Shown one piece after another: positions 20,701-30,130 of a DNA stretch of 64,000 nt (position 1 is the stretch's first letter; the number at the start of each line of letters is the position of its first letter). The DNA lies in assembly GCF_910592395.1 (NCBI RefSeq), contig NC_088315.1:13313808-13377807 (forward strand), given 5' to 3'. A program made the position numbers and the translations under genes. Below the pieces are notes generated by a model. That model saw only the letters and a program-made list of their open reading frames with translations. It was not told the DNA's origin and made no database searches. The stretch is from Lineus longissimus. Lineage: Eukaryota; Nemertea; Pilidiophora; Heteronemertea; Lineidae.

Positions 20701-21900
20701 CTGGAACCTCGATGGGGACCGACGACCGGCTGATGAAAGTGACAGATCTGGTGGAGGAGGCGCTGGCTGCAAGTACAAGTTAGAAAATTTAGGATCCAAT
20801 TGTGCAGTTTTCCGTGGCAAGAAGGCAGTTTTCCGTAGCATCCCCGACGTCAAACCATCTCCGGGCGGGAACGTAGCAGGTGTCACCCCATCTCCAGGTT
20901 TGGTGACGAACGATGTTACAGCCGGCTTTCCATTCCCTGACTTGGTTGCCACCAACGACATAGCAGAACGACTATCTCCAGTCTTGGCTACGAATGACGA
21001 TACAACAGGCTTACTATCTCCAATCCTGGTCAATACCGTAGATGATGTCCCAGGTGTAGGATCCCCGGACACCGATGGCAGCATAGCGGGTGTATGAGTT
21101 CGATCAGGCTCAGACTTGATCACTGAACCATCGCATCCCTCCGTAGCATCCTCTACTTTGGCGGCGTCCGGCGGTATATCCGGCTTCTCGCCCTTTTCTG
21201 TATCGACATCTTCAGGAAGTTTGGAATCCTCTTCTGTTAGTCCAGATTCAGCTTCAGACTCCTCAGATTCAAGATCATCTTCCGATTCCTCTTCAATCTC
21301 TAACTTCCGATCACAATCACTGGTAATATGGCTGCAAGATCCCTCTGACCGTCGACTTTGATCTATCTGACTTGATTCAGGCTTCTCCACCTTGACTTCG
21401 ATCTCCCCAACATTTTTCTCCGGCTTCCTGGCTGTGCTAACGATCCAATCCAGCACCCGACTCGAACTCAGAAGATCAGACTGAATACTAGTCCTTTTCT
21501 CGGAAGGATCCTCTCCTGACCTAGTATCCAAATGTTGAGTTATATTATCTAATATGTCCTCAGCATAGCCCTGCACCTGATTCTGCCAAGACTGGATCTT
21601 CATGAAAAATTCAGAGTCTTTTGCCAATTTAATATCGTCCGCAATCGAATCCATTTTAAGGACAGTATCTTTTATCCGCTCCTCGATCTGCCTGAGCAAT
21701 GTTCTGCTTCCCCAGAGACTAATAATCTGTTCCGCCTTGTGAGCATTCCTAACCAATTTCTCCTTCAAGCCCTGTAATTCCACCTGAGATCGAAGACATC
21801 TATCCGTGGAAGAAGGCGGCAAGTAACTCCCAGTTTCATCGCATTCATAGGCATCAAGGTATGCTGGCCTACGTCGGTGCTCTCTACGTGGTCGATCCAT
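14743..21900 (-). CDS. BEL-2 gag-pol polyprotein (2385 aa)
   Basis: One ORF encodes everything needed for retrotransposition. Residues 1-200 are charged and helical; about 205-255 are strongly acidic. Residues about 333-633 hold some fifteen GDG-centred Gly/Pro repeats, unusual for the family. The DUF1759 capsid starts near 695 (PKFDGSPINWPKF). Zinc knuckles lie near 950-1020 (CSLC and CYNC clusters). The DUF1758 protease has LLDSASE near 1079. RT has YYMDDLV near 1494. RNase H shows FSDSSE, RLELQGA, WTDSTT and NPADYCSRG between about 1670 and 1790. Integrase has an HCGREQL zinc domain, then GIDYFGP, FSDNGTNF and an intact Glu in GAWERLV (about 2073, 2132 and 2185). DUF5641 (PRGSWTLARV) ends the protein. 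The start is the first ATG of the open frame. The length is greater than the typical 1500-2000 because of the N-terminal repeats. Confidence 0.93.
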   Translation of the reverse strand: MDRPRREHRRRPAYLDAYECDETGSYLPPSSTDRCLRSQVELQGLKEKLVRNAHKAEQIISLWGSRTLLRQIEERIKDTVLKMDSIADDIKLAKDSEFFMKIQSWQNQVQGYAEDILDNITQHLDTRSGEDPSEKRTSIQSDLLSSSRVLDWIVSTARKPEKNVGEIEVKVEKPESSQIDQSRRSEGSCSHITSDCDRKLEIEEESEDDLESEESEAESGLTEEDSKLPEDVDTEKGEKPDIPPDAAKVEDATEGCDGSVIKSEPDRTHTPAMLPSVSGDPTPGTSSTVLTRIGDSKPVVSSFVAKTGDSRSAMSLVATKSGNGKPAVTSFVTKPGDGVTPATFPPGDGLTSGMLRKTAFLPRKTAQLDPKFSNLYLQPAPPPPDLSLSSAGRRSPSRFQPGDGGLSRMSPLVKPGDGMKPRMPPPGLQSSGDGITQDVKPGMPPPGFMPHGDGATQGVKPEVLPPGDGVTRDVKPGVPGCLTSGDGTTQNGSKTVMQPPPGFMPHGDGATQGVKPGVPRYRCPTSGDGATQHGVKTAIQQPPGFMPLGDGVKPGVPRYGCSTSGDGAMYMYGVPPVMQLPPGYQTSGDGAMYMYGVPPGWLPPGVDWTQGVLPTGVTPTGDGWTTGITSYGDGVHKISTGITPEFTPSSQSKDAVDGWISGLEIGKETKLDAGDASDGTMSSLLQSIVRLNSEKDLPPVSIPKFDGSPINWPKFIELFYAQVHTKPGLSDNRRMDLLISHLEGEAKRFIQGISHSGRYYAQALKELKAQFGHRHKVASAYLEKITNGPVLQSANASSLRNLYTGVRDCISTLTSLGYLSDITGTDVLMRVARRIPGDRITHWNRYITKVSQQRQPNLIDFKDWLGQCVAAEYNPYAIRRRDNKDKTNTQVSGKEKVVLKTSTTESAVRTTSQPKKSGQGDQRLEPAGSNSGTTSTPAAGERRSDPSDKKTQKLCSLCKVEQHPLHKCNVFTKKSVADRRKDAKQLNVCYNCLKPHRVKNCKSTVRCQVDGCGRKHHTMLHIPPEGTNDSPAEKTVNTTILTSSKGDWRDRGRDLQTCFPLVPVIVSKNGITVRTVALLDSASEITVIQSSLAEQLNLKGRSVPLTLKTLGPDVTKTSHIVSFQVKSVDDPDAKPLSVVDARILDIASFETPPQKIQPEWEHLSHLPLRDIDASDVKLLIGANVPEAHITNEVVIGNKHQPYGTRSQLGWSIIGLTEKSKVDRVSKKILCTLKKDDQLLESVERFWNTESFGTTCSESEPMSLQDRAAAKQLKEKTSLLENGHYEVPMLWKSDELTLPNNFAVAMRRYNSLERRLHRDPECKRMYMKTMEGYISKGHAVKLTQEEKAKSSERTWYIPHHGVTNPNKTGKVRVVFDTASEFQGQSLNDSLLTGPDLLNNLFGVLQRFRLYRVAVVGDIEGMFHQVYVPRSDADSLRFLWKEDPTSPGPPDTWMMVVHIFGSKDSPTCCNYALRRTAEDNINAFSKMVIQAYLKDYYMDDLVSSIQSVTVAMSFVDEVIELGKRGGWRVHKFISNSKEVMQHIPETERAIQPPGPIEFGRVQRALGVGWDVGEDYFVFGAEVKSKGSTERQVLSTASSIFDPCGYLAPFTVRAKCLIQEIWRRIITWDEQIPADLLKQWTAWLTELPKIRLLKIPRHHPEFSTDAKNVMLLIFSDSSEMAFGCSAFLRYTLEGGRIVCSFLAAKTHVAPIKPQLSIPRLELQGAVLAVRLAETLMRELQPINITRRIIWTDSTTVLAYIRNESKRFKPFIGNRVAEIREFTQFEEWRYIQTAQNPADYCSRGMKADDLTMEHAWFTGPTFLSKDEQDWPEQVIPNSQLKPDDPEVRKAATASVLLIGEKSEKFIYRYEFEIASLVKVDYFSTWRGLVRRTAWILRAYRNFASKLPRLGVKAITSSEITAEEWEDAEHLWIQHAQREAYPEAWRELKENGMLSPKHPLSPLQPFHDGIHLRVGGWLRKADINQEAKHQLLLPRNRLTKLLLQDIHSSQAHCGREQLIAETRQKYWPVQGRTTARSVIKDCITCRRKRLKPVQPKMADLPTCRLNAAAGAFYHTGIDYFGPIVVTQRRSSVKRWGCLFTCMSVRAVHLELADSLSTDDFLLCLRRFIGMRSQPRRIFSDNGTNFVGANTELRRCLQQLDHDKILQYVTPLKIEWYFNPPTGPHFGGAWERLVRSVKKALSTVIANVQVSEAVLRTALVEVQAIVNNRPLTYSSEDVNDFEALMPNHFIFGRAAEGLSPCRDDDRDINSRQRWKRVQVVANRVNQRWLKEYLTTLTLRSKWRRDGEIVAAGDLVTLVDDKLPRGSWTLARVIQVYPGDDGIIRTVKVKTADGTYVRPANKVCIPEESARTESKWPENLVKKALYLRAKFW

Positions 21901-23131
21901 GACTGATACTATGAGACTTTAATTCAGAAAAATAAAATCTCACCTCCGAACCGATCTATCAGCAACGTCTCCTATCCAACAAAGGAACATCAGCCTGTAC
22001 CATCAGCGTAAAAGCGTCCTTAGTGATAATCTCGAAAATGATATCTGATCCAAAAGACCAACGACAGCAGTGCCTCCCGTAGTATAGGCCCAAGTAATGT
22101 GTCCGTTGTCCTTTGGCCTCAGCAAATTGTAAACTTTAATGCCTCAGCAACAGCGCCACCTAGTAGTTGAAACTCCTTGGTCCATAAAGTAGAGTCCAAT
22201 ACCGAAAAGTAAATCCAACAGGCAATTAACGCTCCCTATTGACAAGTAAGGCACTAAGTTTAGTTCAATACCACTAAAGAGATAATCATCACGACTGAAG
22301 CGCCATCTATCCGTCCACGAAGAAGTCCATGCATATATGTACCATTACCAAACTTAAAACTCACTTGGCAATGTTCAAAGTACTACCAAATTCCCATTCA
22401 GAAGTCACCTTCACCAAAACAATGACATTCTCCAAACCACAATGCCAATAAAGGTGATAAGTGTCGCCAATGGTAGTAGGCCCTTTCAAACAAGCAACAG
22501 TTTATAGTTGTACTCACTCGCCGATCCAAGTTTGACAGCTAAATCCACGTTTTATTCCGCATTCATTCCGATCAATAAAGCAGAGCGTCCGTGTGCTAAA
22601 CCGTTGCGCGTATAGGCCGTATGTAGAATCCATGCATGTTGTAGAAATCTTCGAAAACAGCTGACTCCCAAAATGTGCTTATCCAGGCTTCGCACCTGTT
22701 AGATGACCGAAGTACCGCTTGCTGATTGGCTGACTGGTTCGTGACGTGCGTGACGTCGAAAGGTGAAAGTTCACTTGATCCGAAGACAAAATCTCGGGGT
22801 TCCGAGAAGCTCCGATATAACGCATAAACAGTCTATACTGCTAAAAATGATCCTTTGCTTCACACAAAAGGCAATAGGTTCCATCCAAAATTCATGAACT
22901 ATAGTAGGCAACCTTGGAGTGAAGGTTGAGCCGCAGCCATGGCTCGATCGGTGACGTCATATGGGTGGCACTCGCTCGCATAATAATGAGGTGATATCAA
23001 AAACTAAATGTACATACCAATGTCCAAGTGAATGTAAAGTATCCGTGAAATCCAAATCCAATCCAAATCCAATGAATATAGTTCGTAACTTGCCAAAACG
23101 TGTAACTTCTAGCAAGGATTTTTGTGACTTT
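21901..23131 (-). other. BEL-2 5' untranslated leader
   Basis: No convincing coding frame is seen in 1.2 kb. A GTATGT donor-like site occurs near 23015 and would allow splicing of the leader. No clear TGG-type primer site abuts the LTR; TTTTGGCAAG lies about 35 bases further in. Confidence 0.4.
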
Positions 23132-23547
23132 TGTTCGGGTTAGGACCCGAACAAGGGATAGAACATTGACTCCACACAACACAAGTGGTTTCCATATATA
23201 AAGTATATTTGTATTAGAATCGAATCCGAGCATGGAATCCGAGAAGAAGTGAAGTCCTACTAGAATCCTGGGTGAACTCAGGCTAGGGTACGCGTAGTCT
23301 TGTCTGTTCCTATCGATAATTACGATGAGAGAAGACGTATTAGATTTATATTAACCAACAGACGACGGTCACAAAAGTCTTTGACCCAGAAATATAGAAT
23401 AAAGTTGAGGAAGATCTCCTTTTGGATTAGGCGGCCATGGCTGCGGGGCGCGAGTGCGCATGCCCACAGTCAGAATAATGTAAGGTTGAAAATATAGATG
23501 GCGAGAGCTCACCCAGGCCTAGTAAACGACAAAGAAGAAGAAAACCA
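23132..23547 (-). repeat. BEL-2 5' LTR
   Basis: The partner of 13904-14319, identical by eye over 416 bp. A TATATA-like box lies near 23195 on the minus strand and is a candidate promoter element. Its right edge joins the pogo-type tail. Confidence 0.93.
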
Positions 23548-23620
23548 ATTACCTACCGATGGCAATGATGATCAGGAGGATGGAATGGCATTCCTTGACC
23601 CTGAACATGAACTGGATTAG
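23548..23620 (+). pseudogene. Pogo-type transposase C-terminal tail, part 2
   Basis: Directly right of BEL-2 an acidic frame (PTDGNDDQEDGMAF, then HELD) runs to TAG 23618-23620. It fits the acidic tail of pogo-type transposases. It is in frame with part 1 if one 5-base target duplication is discounted, though the flanking pentamers (ACCGC and ATTAC) do not match. The assignment rests on position and composition. Confidence 0.5.
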
Positions 23621-24866
23621 ACCTAGGTGTAAATGACCCCAGATAGGACTTCATTGAAAATGTCAAATCGTATTTGCTGGGTCACCCTGTATGTTGACAT
23701 GTGGCTGGTTTTAGCCGTTCTACTCAATTAAACTGGTAAACCTCAGCAACAAACAGTACATGCGTGCTCTACAGAATCCAATTCAAGGTTTATTGTGTCC
23801 AGTCCCCAGGCCTCACAAAGCATTGTACACGCATGACATCACCGATGGGCTTTGCCGAAGAGAAACGCAAGGCGGGCACATGCAGTGCAGTTGTGACGCC
23901 TAGACCTTAGTCCAGCGAGTCATTGGCCCTTGTACATAAAGGAATAGTAAAGCCTATTCAGTACCGCGTGGAGTAGGTGGGTTTACTGTATTGTCTGTAT
24001 CCTAGTATTGTCTGTCCTTACAAGATCGAGTCTAGAGTATACTACTTTATACCCTCAGTCCTATGTTATTACTATAAGGTCATCCAGCTGAGCGCCAGGC
24101 CCGTTGGCCTCTTGTTAGATTGTTAAAATTGGTTTAAACTGTCTTCTGAAATTTAGTTCTCTGTAGGTATGTTGTCTGTATGTATGTTGATGATGTCATG
24201 TGTCTATTTGTGTGGAATCTGGGAAAAGTTGTAAAACAGTATATAAAAAATTAGTACACTACAGTGCTTTAAGAAATATTTAGTCCCATTGTAGTATAAG
24301 AAGTTAAAAGTTTGTCTTGTTAACAACTGCAGAAATAGTGAGTGACATTAGAAAATTCTACACTATCATTGATTTGATGAACAGAGGAACTATGTAGACT
24401 TCATCGAATCTGTTGAAAGTTATGTGATACAGAAGTAAAATAAAGCCATGTGTAATAGTATAGTAAGAAGTCTAAGTGAATTAAAAAATCTCTCTCCCAC
24501 AATAGTCAAAGTAAAGTTGTATAGATTAAAGAAAGAATAAGTTCAGTAAAGATATACTCTATAAGTTCGGATAACATTGCAATAGACAATGATACTGTAA
24601 CGTCATATAAGTTAAGTTGAGTTAAGTGCTAATTCAGTTAAGTCCAGTAATTCAGAAATTTATATTGTGCTTTTCAGAAGTGCCGTAAATGTATAAGTAT
24701 AAATGTAACAATGGATTCCCCAATAGGGGGAGAATGTTGCAGATTAAAATAAGGCCTATACTAATATATTATAACCACTGTAAAGTATGAGGCCTGTCCT
24801 GATTGGTGCTGCCACCTGTATAGTGGAATTATAACTAGTTTTAGAGAGTAAAGTGACTTAGCAAAA
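23621..24866. other. Uncoded stretch with retroelement-like 3' end
   Basis: I see no gene. A GGGGGAGAA purine tract followed by TGTTGC at 24726-24739 looks like the polypurine tract and LTR start of an otherwise unrecognised LTR element. No partner LTR was found, so this stays tentative. A family A terminus lies at 24083-24116. Confidence 0.3.
24083..24116 (+). repeat. Isolated 3' terminus of a family A Helentron-like repeat
   Basis: CAGCTGAGCGCCAGG followed by a GGCC-rich hairpin and CTCTTGTT matches the 3' ends at 30096-30130 and 39731-39765. The matching 5' end was not found nearby, so this is a fragment. Confidence 0.6.
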
Positions 24867-24867
24867 G

Positions 24868-24962
24868 GGAATCAATCAATCAATCAATCAATACGGAGTC
24901 TTGTATAGCGCCAGATCCACCATAGAAATGGTGCTCAAGGCGCTGTTAAAAAGTTCAAAAAT
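24868..24962 (+). repeat. (AATC)n tract and conserved retroposon tail
   Basis: Five to six AATC units (24870-24892) are followed by a GGAGTCTTGTATAGCGCC...GGTGCTCAAGGCGCT sequence, a widespread 3' tail of invertebrate LINE/SINE retroposons. Orientation is inferred from the tail motif. Confidence 0.55.
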
Positions 24963-25956
24963 GTCTACAAAAACAGGTGTCCCTTTAGTCTCTTTAGTCA
25001 GTTTAAACCATGTTGTTTGTGTGCTCCTAAATTTACCTCCGTTAAATCATGCTGCAGTCTGCAGAACCCTTGGCCTGGGGCCCTGGGCCTGGTGCACTGA
25101 CATCTTGTTGCAGGCTATAAATAGGAAATAGAAGACACCGCGCTGGGAGTAGGCTACACATAATGATGGTTACCAAGGCGGCGTTGCAGAGTGCATGTAA
25201 TGCGGAAGTAATGTGATTGGCCAGCCATTTATTCTGTTGTGAGACGGGTTGTCATTGATCAATTTCAAGTTTTGAATTTTGAAGTTGAGTTTTGAATTTC
25301 AAAGTTTTGAATCTCGAAGTTGTGTTTTTAATTTCTAATTTCGAATCTCGAAATCAACCTTGCGGTCTTTCGTAATATTCTTATTCTTAATGTTGTGATG
25401 AATGTACATGTTCAGGTATACAAACTGAATACATTTTAACTAAAAATATCATAAATGGAAGAATCGCATCGGGAGTTTCGACCTGGGTAATGACCAATTT
25501 ACTTCTGCTGCTCAAACTTTGTAATTGCCAATATTGTAACTCCACAAGTATCTCTCCTTCGTCTTCATTTTGCCTCTGTTCCTGCATATTTCCTATTACT
25601 TTGTCGAGTGACTCTTTGTTGCCTGTTAAGTTCTGGATGTCTAAAGTTTTATTTCCCCGCAACCCGATATACTTCTTTCTTTCTAGTTGGGATGCTGTGG
25701 CGTGCTCACTAGCAAAGACTATGAAAATAGTGTCTACTTCTTAGCTGGGGTAAGTGCACTTGAATGTATAGGAGAAAAAATCTATACCTACCCGCCAATA
25801 TATTGTTATATATTACTCCCATCATTTCGATTTCATAACTGGTAAAGTCAGTTGCATAAGGGCCTTATCCTCTAAGTGTATGTCGCTATTACACTATCAG
25901 CATTGATACACATTTACCAAGTTGTTTTTTTCCAATACCCTGCTCTCTTTATCCAG
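24963..25956. other. Intergenic or intronic sequence
   Basis: No supported gene. 25262-25350 is a low-complexity TTTGAATTTC-type region. A 91-codon minus frame (25662-25387) has a helical middle section but no homologue I recognise. Confidence 0.3.
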
Positions 25957-26127
25957 GGAAAATATGTTCCACCATCATGTTGCGTCCCCAAGAAAAGTTT
26001 GACGCGAATTCAAGCCTTCAACATCACTGCAAATGACGTCTTAGACTACGAGAAATGTCTCGCAAGTGCTAAAGACTACATCGAGGGCCGAGCAAAGGAG
26101 GTGGATGTCAAATATATTTATGAATAC
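25957..26127 (+). CDS. Exon resembling the extracellular loop of a tetraspanin
   Basis: A 171 bp, phase 0-0 segment is bounded by a pyrimidine tract with CAG (acceptor, ends 25956) and GTAAGT (donor, starts 26128). It encodes 57 residues with VPPSCC near the start and a further Cys at DYEKC. The P-x-SCC motif is characteristic of the large extracellular loop of tetraspanins, where the cysteines form disulphides. The usual CCG and later GC motifs would be on other exons. This is the best host-gene candidate in the window, but no neighbouring exon is firmly linked. Confidence 0.42.
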
Positions 26128-26699
26128 GTAAGTACAGCTGTTGGGTGGAGAAAAAGGTGTCCCAAAAGTAAATTTAAGCTCCGTGCGCCATTAGCAAGCA
26201 ACGATTTTCAACATCAGGGTTGACATGCATGAAATCAATAATCTGGTTCTGATGAAACCCGTGGCAGATCGAACCACAGGAGCATGAAGTTTAGAAGTAA
26301 AAATAAATGCTTTTATTAACCTGAAATCCAAATATGGCCCTAGTTAGGCTGAATGAAGCATTCTATTTACCCAGATTATTTTATTTGAACATACATAATA
26401 CAGATTGGTAAACAAATTTGTGAAATTTTTTGTATATTAAGTTCTGCAGAGCCCATCAAATAATCAAAAGTATATGAAAAAATTAACGAAATAACATCTT
26501 CAAAGCTGAATATCTGCATAAAAGTTGGACTTTGCCGTTTGTCATAATGCTGAAAGTAAGACCGAAGCAGAGTTCTTGGGGTGCATTTAGATTGTACAAG
26601 CGCGCCACAAGCAGAACCTGCATACTAACAGGAAGTACATTTCAATGGCCTAATTCTTTGTTGTTCAAGGTGGACAAGTGCACGTATTAATGTTGACAG

Positions 26700-26872
26700 G
26701 GTATTGCCAATTGAAAAATAGCCGTTTCACATTGATATACCCTTTCGAAACAAAAGAATTTTGTCAATGGACTCCGGGAAATATAGCATGCCCATTTGAG
26801 CACTGCGATAACCCCCAGTGCACGAATCGAAAGCAAGGTATTTGCAGACACTGTAGGGTGAACATCGAATGA
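26700..26872 (+). CDS. Possible terminal exon, cysteine-rich
   Basis: After an AG at 26698-26699, a frame of about 57 codons runs to TGA 26870-26872. It holds nine cysteines, arranged as YC, FCQW, CPFEHCDNPQC and ICRHC, which suggests a disulphide-rich or metal-binding segment. The phase does not match the exon at 25957-26127, so the two may be unrelated. I do not recognise a family. Confidence 0.25.
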
Positions 26873-27395
26873 AAGCATCCAGAGGTCAGTACAAGAAATA
26901 TTCGGACAAAAAAGTCTGAAGATGATTCAACCACTGACCTCTGCACTGTATCTGTTATGCTTTCATTTAAACCAAGGCAATGAAAAGGTGTATTGACCAA
27001 ACTATTTGTATTTTAAAAACTAATCAATGCCAACATATTACTCTAATTTCTTTAGTTTATCATCAAGTTGGTCTTGAGATTCATTCCAACGTTTTTGGTT
27101 TGTCAAAGTTGATGCTGTAACTTATTTATTCAAATCTAAACTTTCGATATCAGTGAAATCTCAAATTCGAGATCTCATATTAAATGCACTTGAAAAATTT
27201 GATAAAAATATATTTTGGGACTTTTCTTATTCCTTTCTCTCCCAACCGCGGATATAGCCATGCCATTCAAATATCCCGCCCCCGACACGCTAAAAATAGC
27301 CTGGTGACGATCCAAGTGGTACTTTCGCATTGTCCAGGTCACAAAGTTGTTTGACGGAAATATTCTGAGTTTTTGGAATTTTTTCGATCGTTTTT
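26873..27395. other. Uncoded AT-rich sequence
   Basis: No gene or recognisable repeat in about 520 bp before the start of the family C repeat. Confidence 0.3.
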
Positions 27396-27484
27396 ACCCC
27401 TCAGCCCATAAAGGCTGGAGGGGTATTGTCGAGGCGTTCAGGGTCTGTCTGTCCGTCCGTCTGTCGGGCCGTCTGTCCGTTGAT

Positions 27485-27990
27485 CTCGTTTCCGGAGCAT
27501 ATATCCGTAACCATAAATGCTGGGCATTTCATCTCTGGGTGGTTTGAAGGTCTTATGATACCATTGTGCCTTTTGGTAGTTTTGACGGTTTTCGACCTAC
27601 ACTTGGCCCCAGCGGGCGCTTCATGCAAAAAACTACTTTTGGCTATATCTCATGAATTATGCTAGCTAGAATCATAATATTTTAACTGAGGACAGTACTC
27701 ATGAGACTACATCACATAATATCCGGGTTTTTGATTTGACCTACTTTTCAAGGTCACAGGGTCAAGTAACGTAAATTGACCATCAGTAGTTTCCATAACA
27801 TATATCCGTAACCATAAATGCTGGGCATTTCTTCTGTGGGTGGTTTGAAGGTCATATGGTACCATTGTGCCTTTTGGCAGTTTTGACGGTTTTCGACCTA
27901 CACTCGGCCCCAGGGGGCGCTTTCTGCGAAAAACTACTTTTGGCTATATCTCATGAATTATGCTAGCTTGAATCATGATATTTTTTTGGT
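27485..27990 (+). repeat. Two ~200 bp direct modules of family C
   Basis: 27488-27690 and 27788-27990 share GTAACCATAAATGCTGGGC..., a GGTGGTTTGAAGGTC block, TTTGACGGTTTTCGACC and TATCTCATGAATTATGC, with scattered substitutions. Between them lies a TCAAGGTCACAGGGTCA stretch similar to family B modules. Confidence 0.85.
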
Positions 27991-28420
27991 ATGTATATTG
28001 GGGGTGACGAGAGAAAGGTTCCTTTCGAAAACGGGCTCGTTCCGATTATCAATATGGCCACCAGGGCGGCGTGTTTAAATTGGTTTTCGTCAATGTCGAG
28101 GAGAACCGTTCGTCCGATATTATTCTTTTTTCGTATGTACATTCGGGGTGCCTAGAGGAAGGTTCCTTTTGAAAACAGACTTGTTCAGATTGTCAATATG
28201 GCCACCAGGGCGGCGTGTTTGAAATTGGTTTTCGTCAATTTCGAGGAGAACCGTTCGTCCGATCAAATTCATTTTTGGTATGTAGGTTGCGGGTGACTAG
28301 AGGAAGGTTCAGTTCGAAAACCAGCTTGTTCTGATTCTCAATATGGTCACCAGGGCGGCGTGCTTGAAATCGGTTTCCGTCAATTTTGAGGAGAACCGTT
28401 CGTCCGATTAAATTCATTTT
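27990..28420 (+). repeat. Three tandem ~130 bp modules of family C
   Basis: Each unit has GGTATGTA, a GGTTCCTTTCGAAAA-type block, CAATATGGCCACCAGGG and GAGGAGAACCGTTCGTCC. Units start near 27993, 28131 and 28276. A fourth (30131-30285) and a worn fifth (about 30300-30370) continue beyond the inserted family A element. Confidence 0.88.
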
Positions 28421-28497
28421 TAGCTCAGCTGACTAAGTCAGCCGAGCTTGTCAAATAAGTTGTTCAGTGGCGTCCGTCTGTCCATCCACCCATCCAT

Positions 28498-28531
<34 letters not shown>

Positions 28532-30130
28532 GTTAAACCCATGGTGCACATTTTGTAACCGTAAGACCTAGAGACTTCAATTTTGCATTTCTGGATACTT
28601 CTGGTCAAACTCTACTTTCAAAACAAAATTTGTCGCCATTCGACCTACTTCCTGCAAGCGAGAGTGCATGAAGGAAACTGGCCTATATCGGCCTAGGAGC
28701 AGCAGAATTAGTCAAAATATGCTCTAATATTAAGATAAAATTCTTGAAAATCTATTTTATTGAAAAAAAGTTCAAAATTTTAACAGGAGAGGGCGCTACC
28801 TGCCTTTTAATTATTTCTGCTGATTCAAATTCCCGCCCGATGACGTCAGCCATCAATGAAGTCTCCTATTTGCCAGTTCTCAAAACATGGCAGCTACACA
28901 ACAAAAGCAGTAGCTCCAGGAATAATCACCCATCACTTCAGCTTCGTAATCGATGGTACCCCCACTTTATTGTGTTTTGTGTGGTGTTCCTATTCAATCA
29001 ACGATGTAAGGCCTTATTATGTTGGTTTTAATTGAGAAGGTGCATTATAAGCGGCGTACGAAATACCGAAGCGGAGACAAAATGGCGGCATGTTGTTTAC
29101 GCCATGTGCAATAATCTTGGAGCTCAATGACACTCAAGTACCCAATTTTCTGCTTAAAAAGTAGTCTGGTAGGCGATATTATCACCAGTTCGTTTCAGTG
29201 GTAGTCATAAGGTTTTTAGGGACTACTTTCAGAAATTAGTTCTTGAAAATTTGGCCACATTTCTGTGAAAACGATATCGCAAGTGCATGCTCTGTTCGCG
29301 ATGACATCGCCGATGTATTTTGAAGTGGAGAATTCCCACAGTATGTTCATTGAATCGGCATGATTCTGTTCGCCTATTAAATTTTAGTTCTACGAATCTT
29401 TCATGAGTAAAAAGTAGACATTCTAAGCAATACAATAATGTCACTCCCATAAAAATTGATTGGAAATTGAGGGAGCTACGGCATTCTGTTCGGCAACTGG
29501 CAGCGCTGATAAAATACATTGCATACTGTACAATACCAAATGGTACATTTTAAAAAGCGCTCATTGGACAACGTAGGGAATCACCAGAAATGACGTCATC
29601 GCTGGTCTAAATAGAAAACTACCGTGGCGCAGTAGAGCACAAGAAAAGGTTTAGCATTAACTTCGTCATGCAAGCTTCAGCAACAAAACGATTTCTGATG
29701 AATGATTTATTTGATCATCATCAGCTTGTTGCCCCTGATTGATAAAAAAATGATTTACAATTTCCATCAAAGTTTTCAATTTTGTGTATAGTCACATGTT
29801 ATTTAACTGGCAAGGAGCCAAGCAGTTTTGAATATTCCCGGGAAAATACTTCGTACTTGTAAACGAGGCTATGACAATGAGTATGCTCATTCATGGCATA
29901 AACTTCATGTTTCGGTAAATATTTTCATACGATGATTTCACCCGAATTATGGTCAAGATTGAGGAATGAACAGTGGCATAATTATGTCAACCAAAAACAT
30001 TGGTACCGTAGTAAACGTAAAAGGATATCAAATACCCTGGAGCATGCCATTTTCATGCATAATCAACTAAACACAGGGAAGAAATTAATGATATTAACTC
30101 AGCTGAGCGCCAGGCCCTTGGGCCTCTTCT
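28421..30130 (+). mobile_element. Family A copy 1: Helentron-like non-autonomous repeat
   Basis: It interrupts the family C module array exactly between T and T (module consensus ATTTTTGGTATG), with no target duplication. The 5' end is TAGCTCAGCTGAC folding with GTCAGCCGAGCT. An (ATCC)n/(GTCC)n tract follows at 28470-28530. The 3' end is TCAGCTGAGC, the inverse of the 5' motif, then the hairpin AGGCCCTTGGGCCT and CTTCT. No protein is encoded. Insertion between T-T, asymmetric subterminal inverted repeats and a 3' hairpin are Helentron/Helitron2 traits. Confidence 0.65.

Larger units (their letters stand above)
13904..23547 (-). mobile_element. BEL-2: intact-looking BEL/Pao retrotransposon
   Basis: The element is 9644 bp with two 416 bp LTRs that I read as identical, both TG...CA. 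A single polyprotein ORF of 2385 codons spans gag to integrase without a break. A leader of about 1.2 kb precedes the ORF and 423 bp follow it. All expected catalytic residues are present. This is the best candidate in the window for a recently active, autonomous element. No matching 5 bp target duplication is seen. Confidence 0.93.

Noticed and set aside
19892-21097. Long plus-strand frames rich in Ser, Pro and His opposite BEL-2
   Set aside because: They mirror the GDG repeats of the real minus-strand polyprotein and have no independent support.
14072-23497. Two identical 65-codon plus-strand ORFs at 14072-14269 and 23300-23497
   Set aside because: They are the same antisense stretch in the two identical BEL-2 LTRs; no domain and no reason to expect translation.
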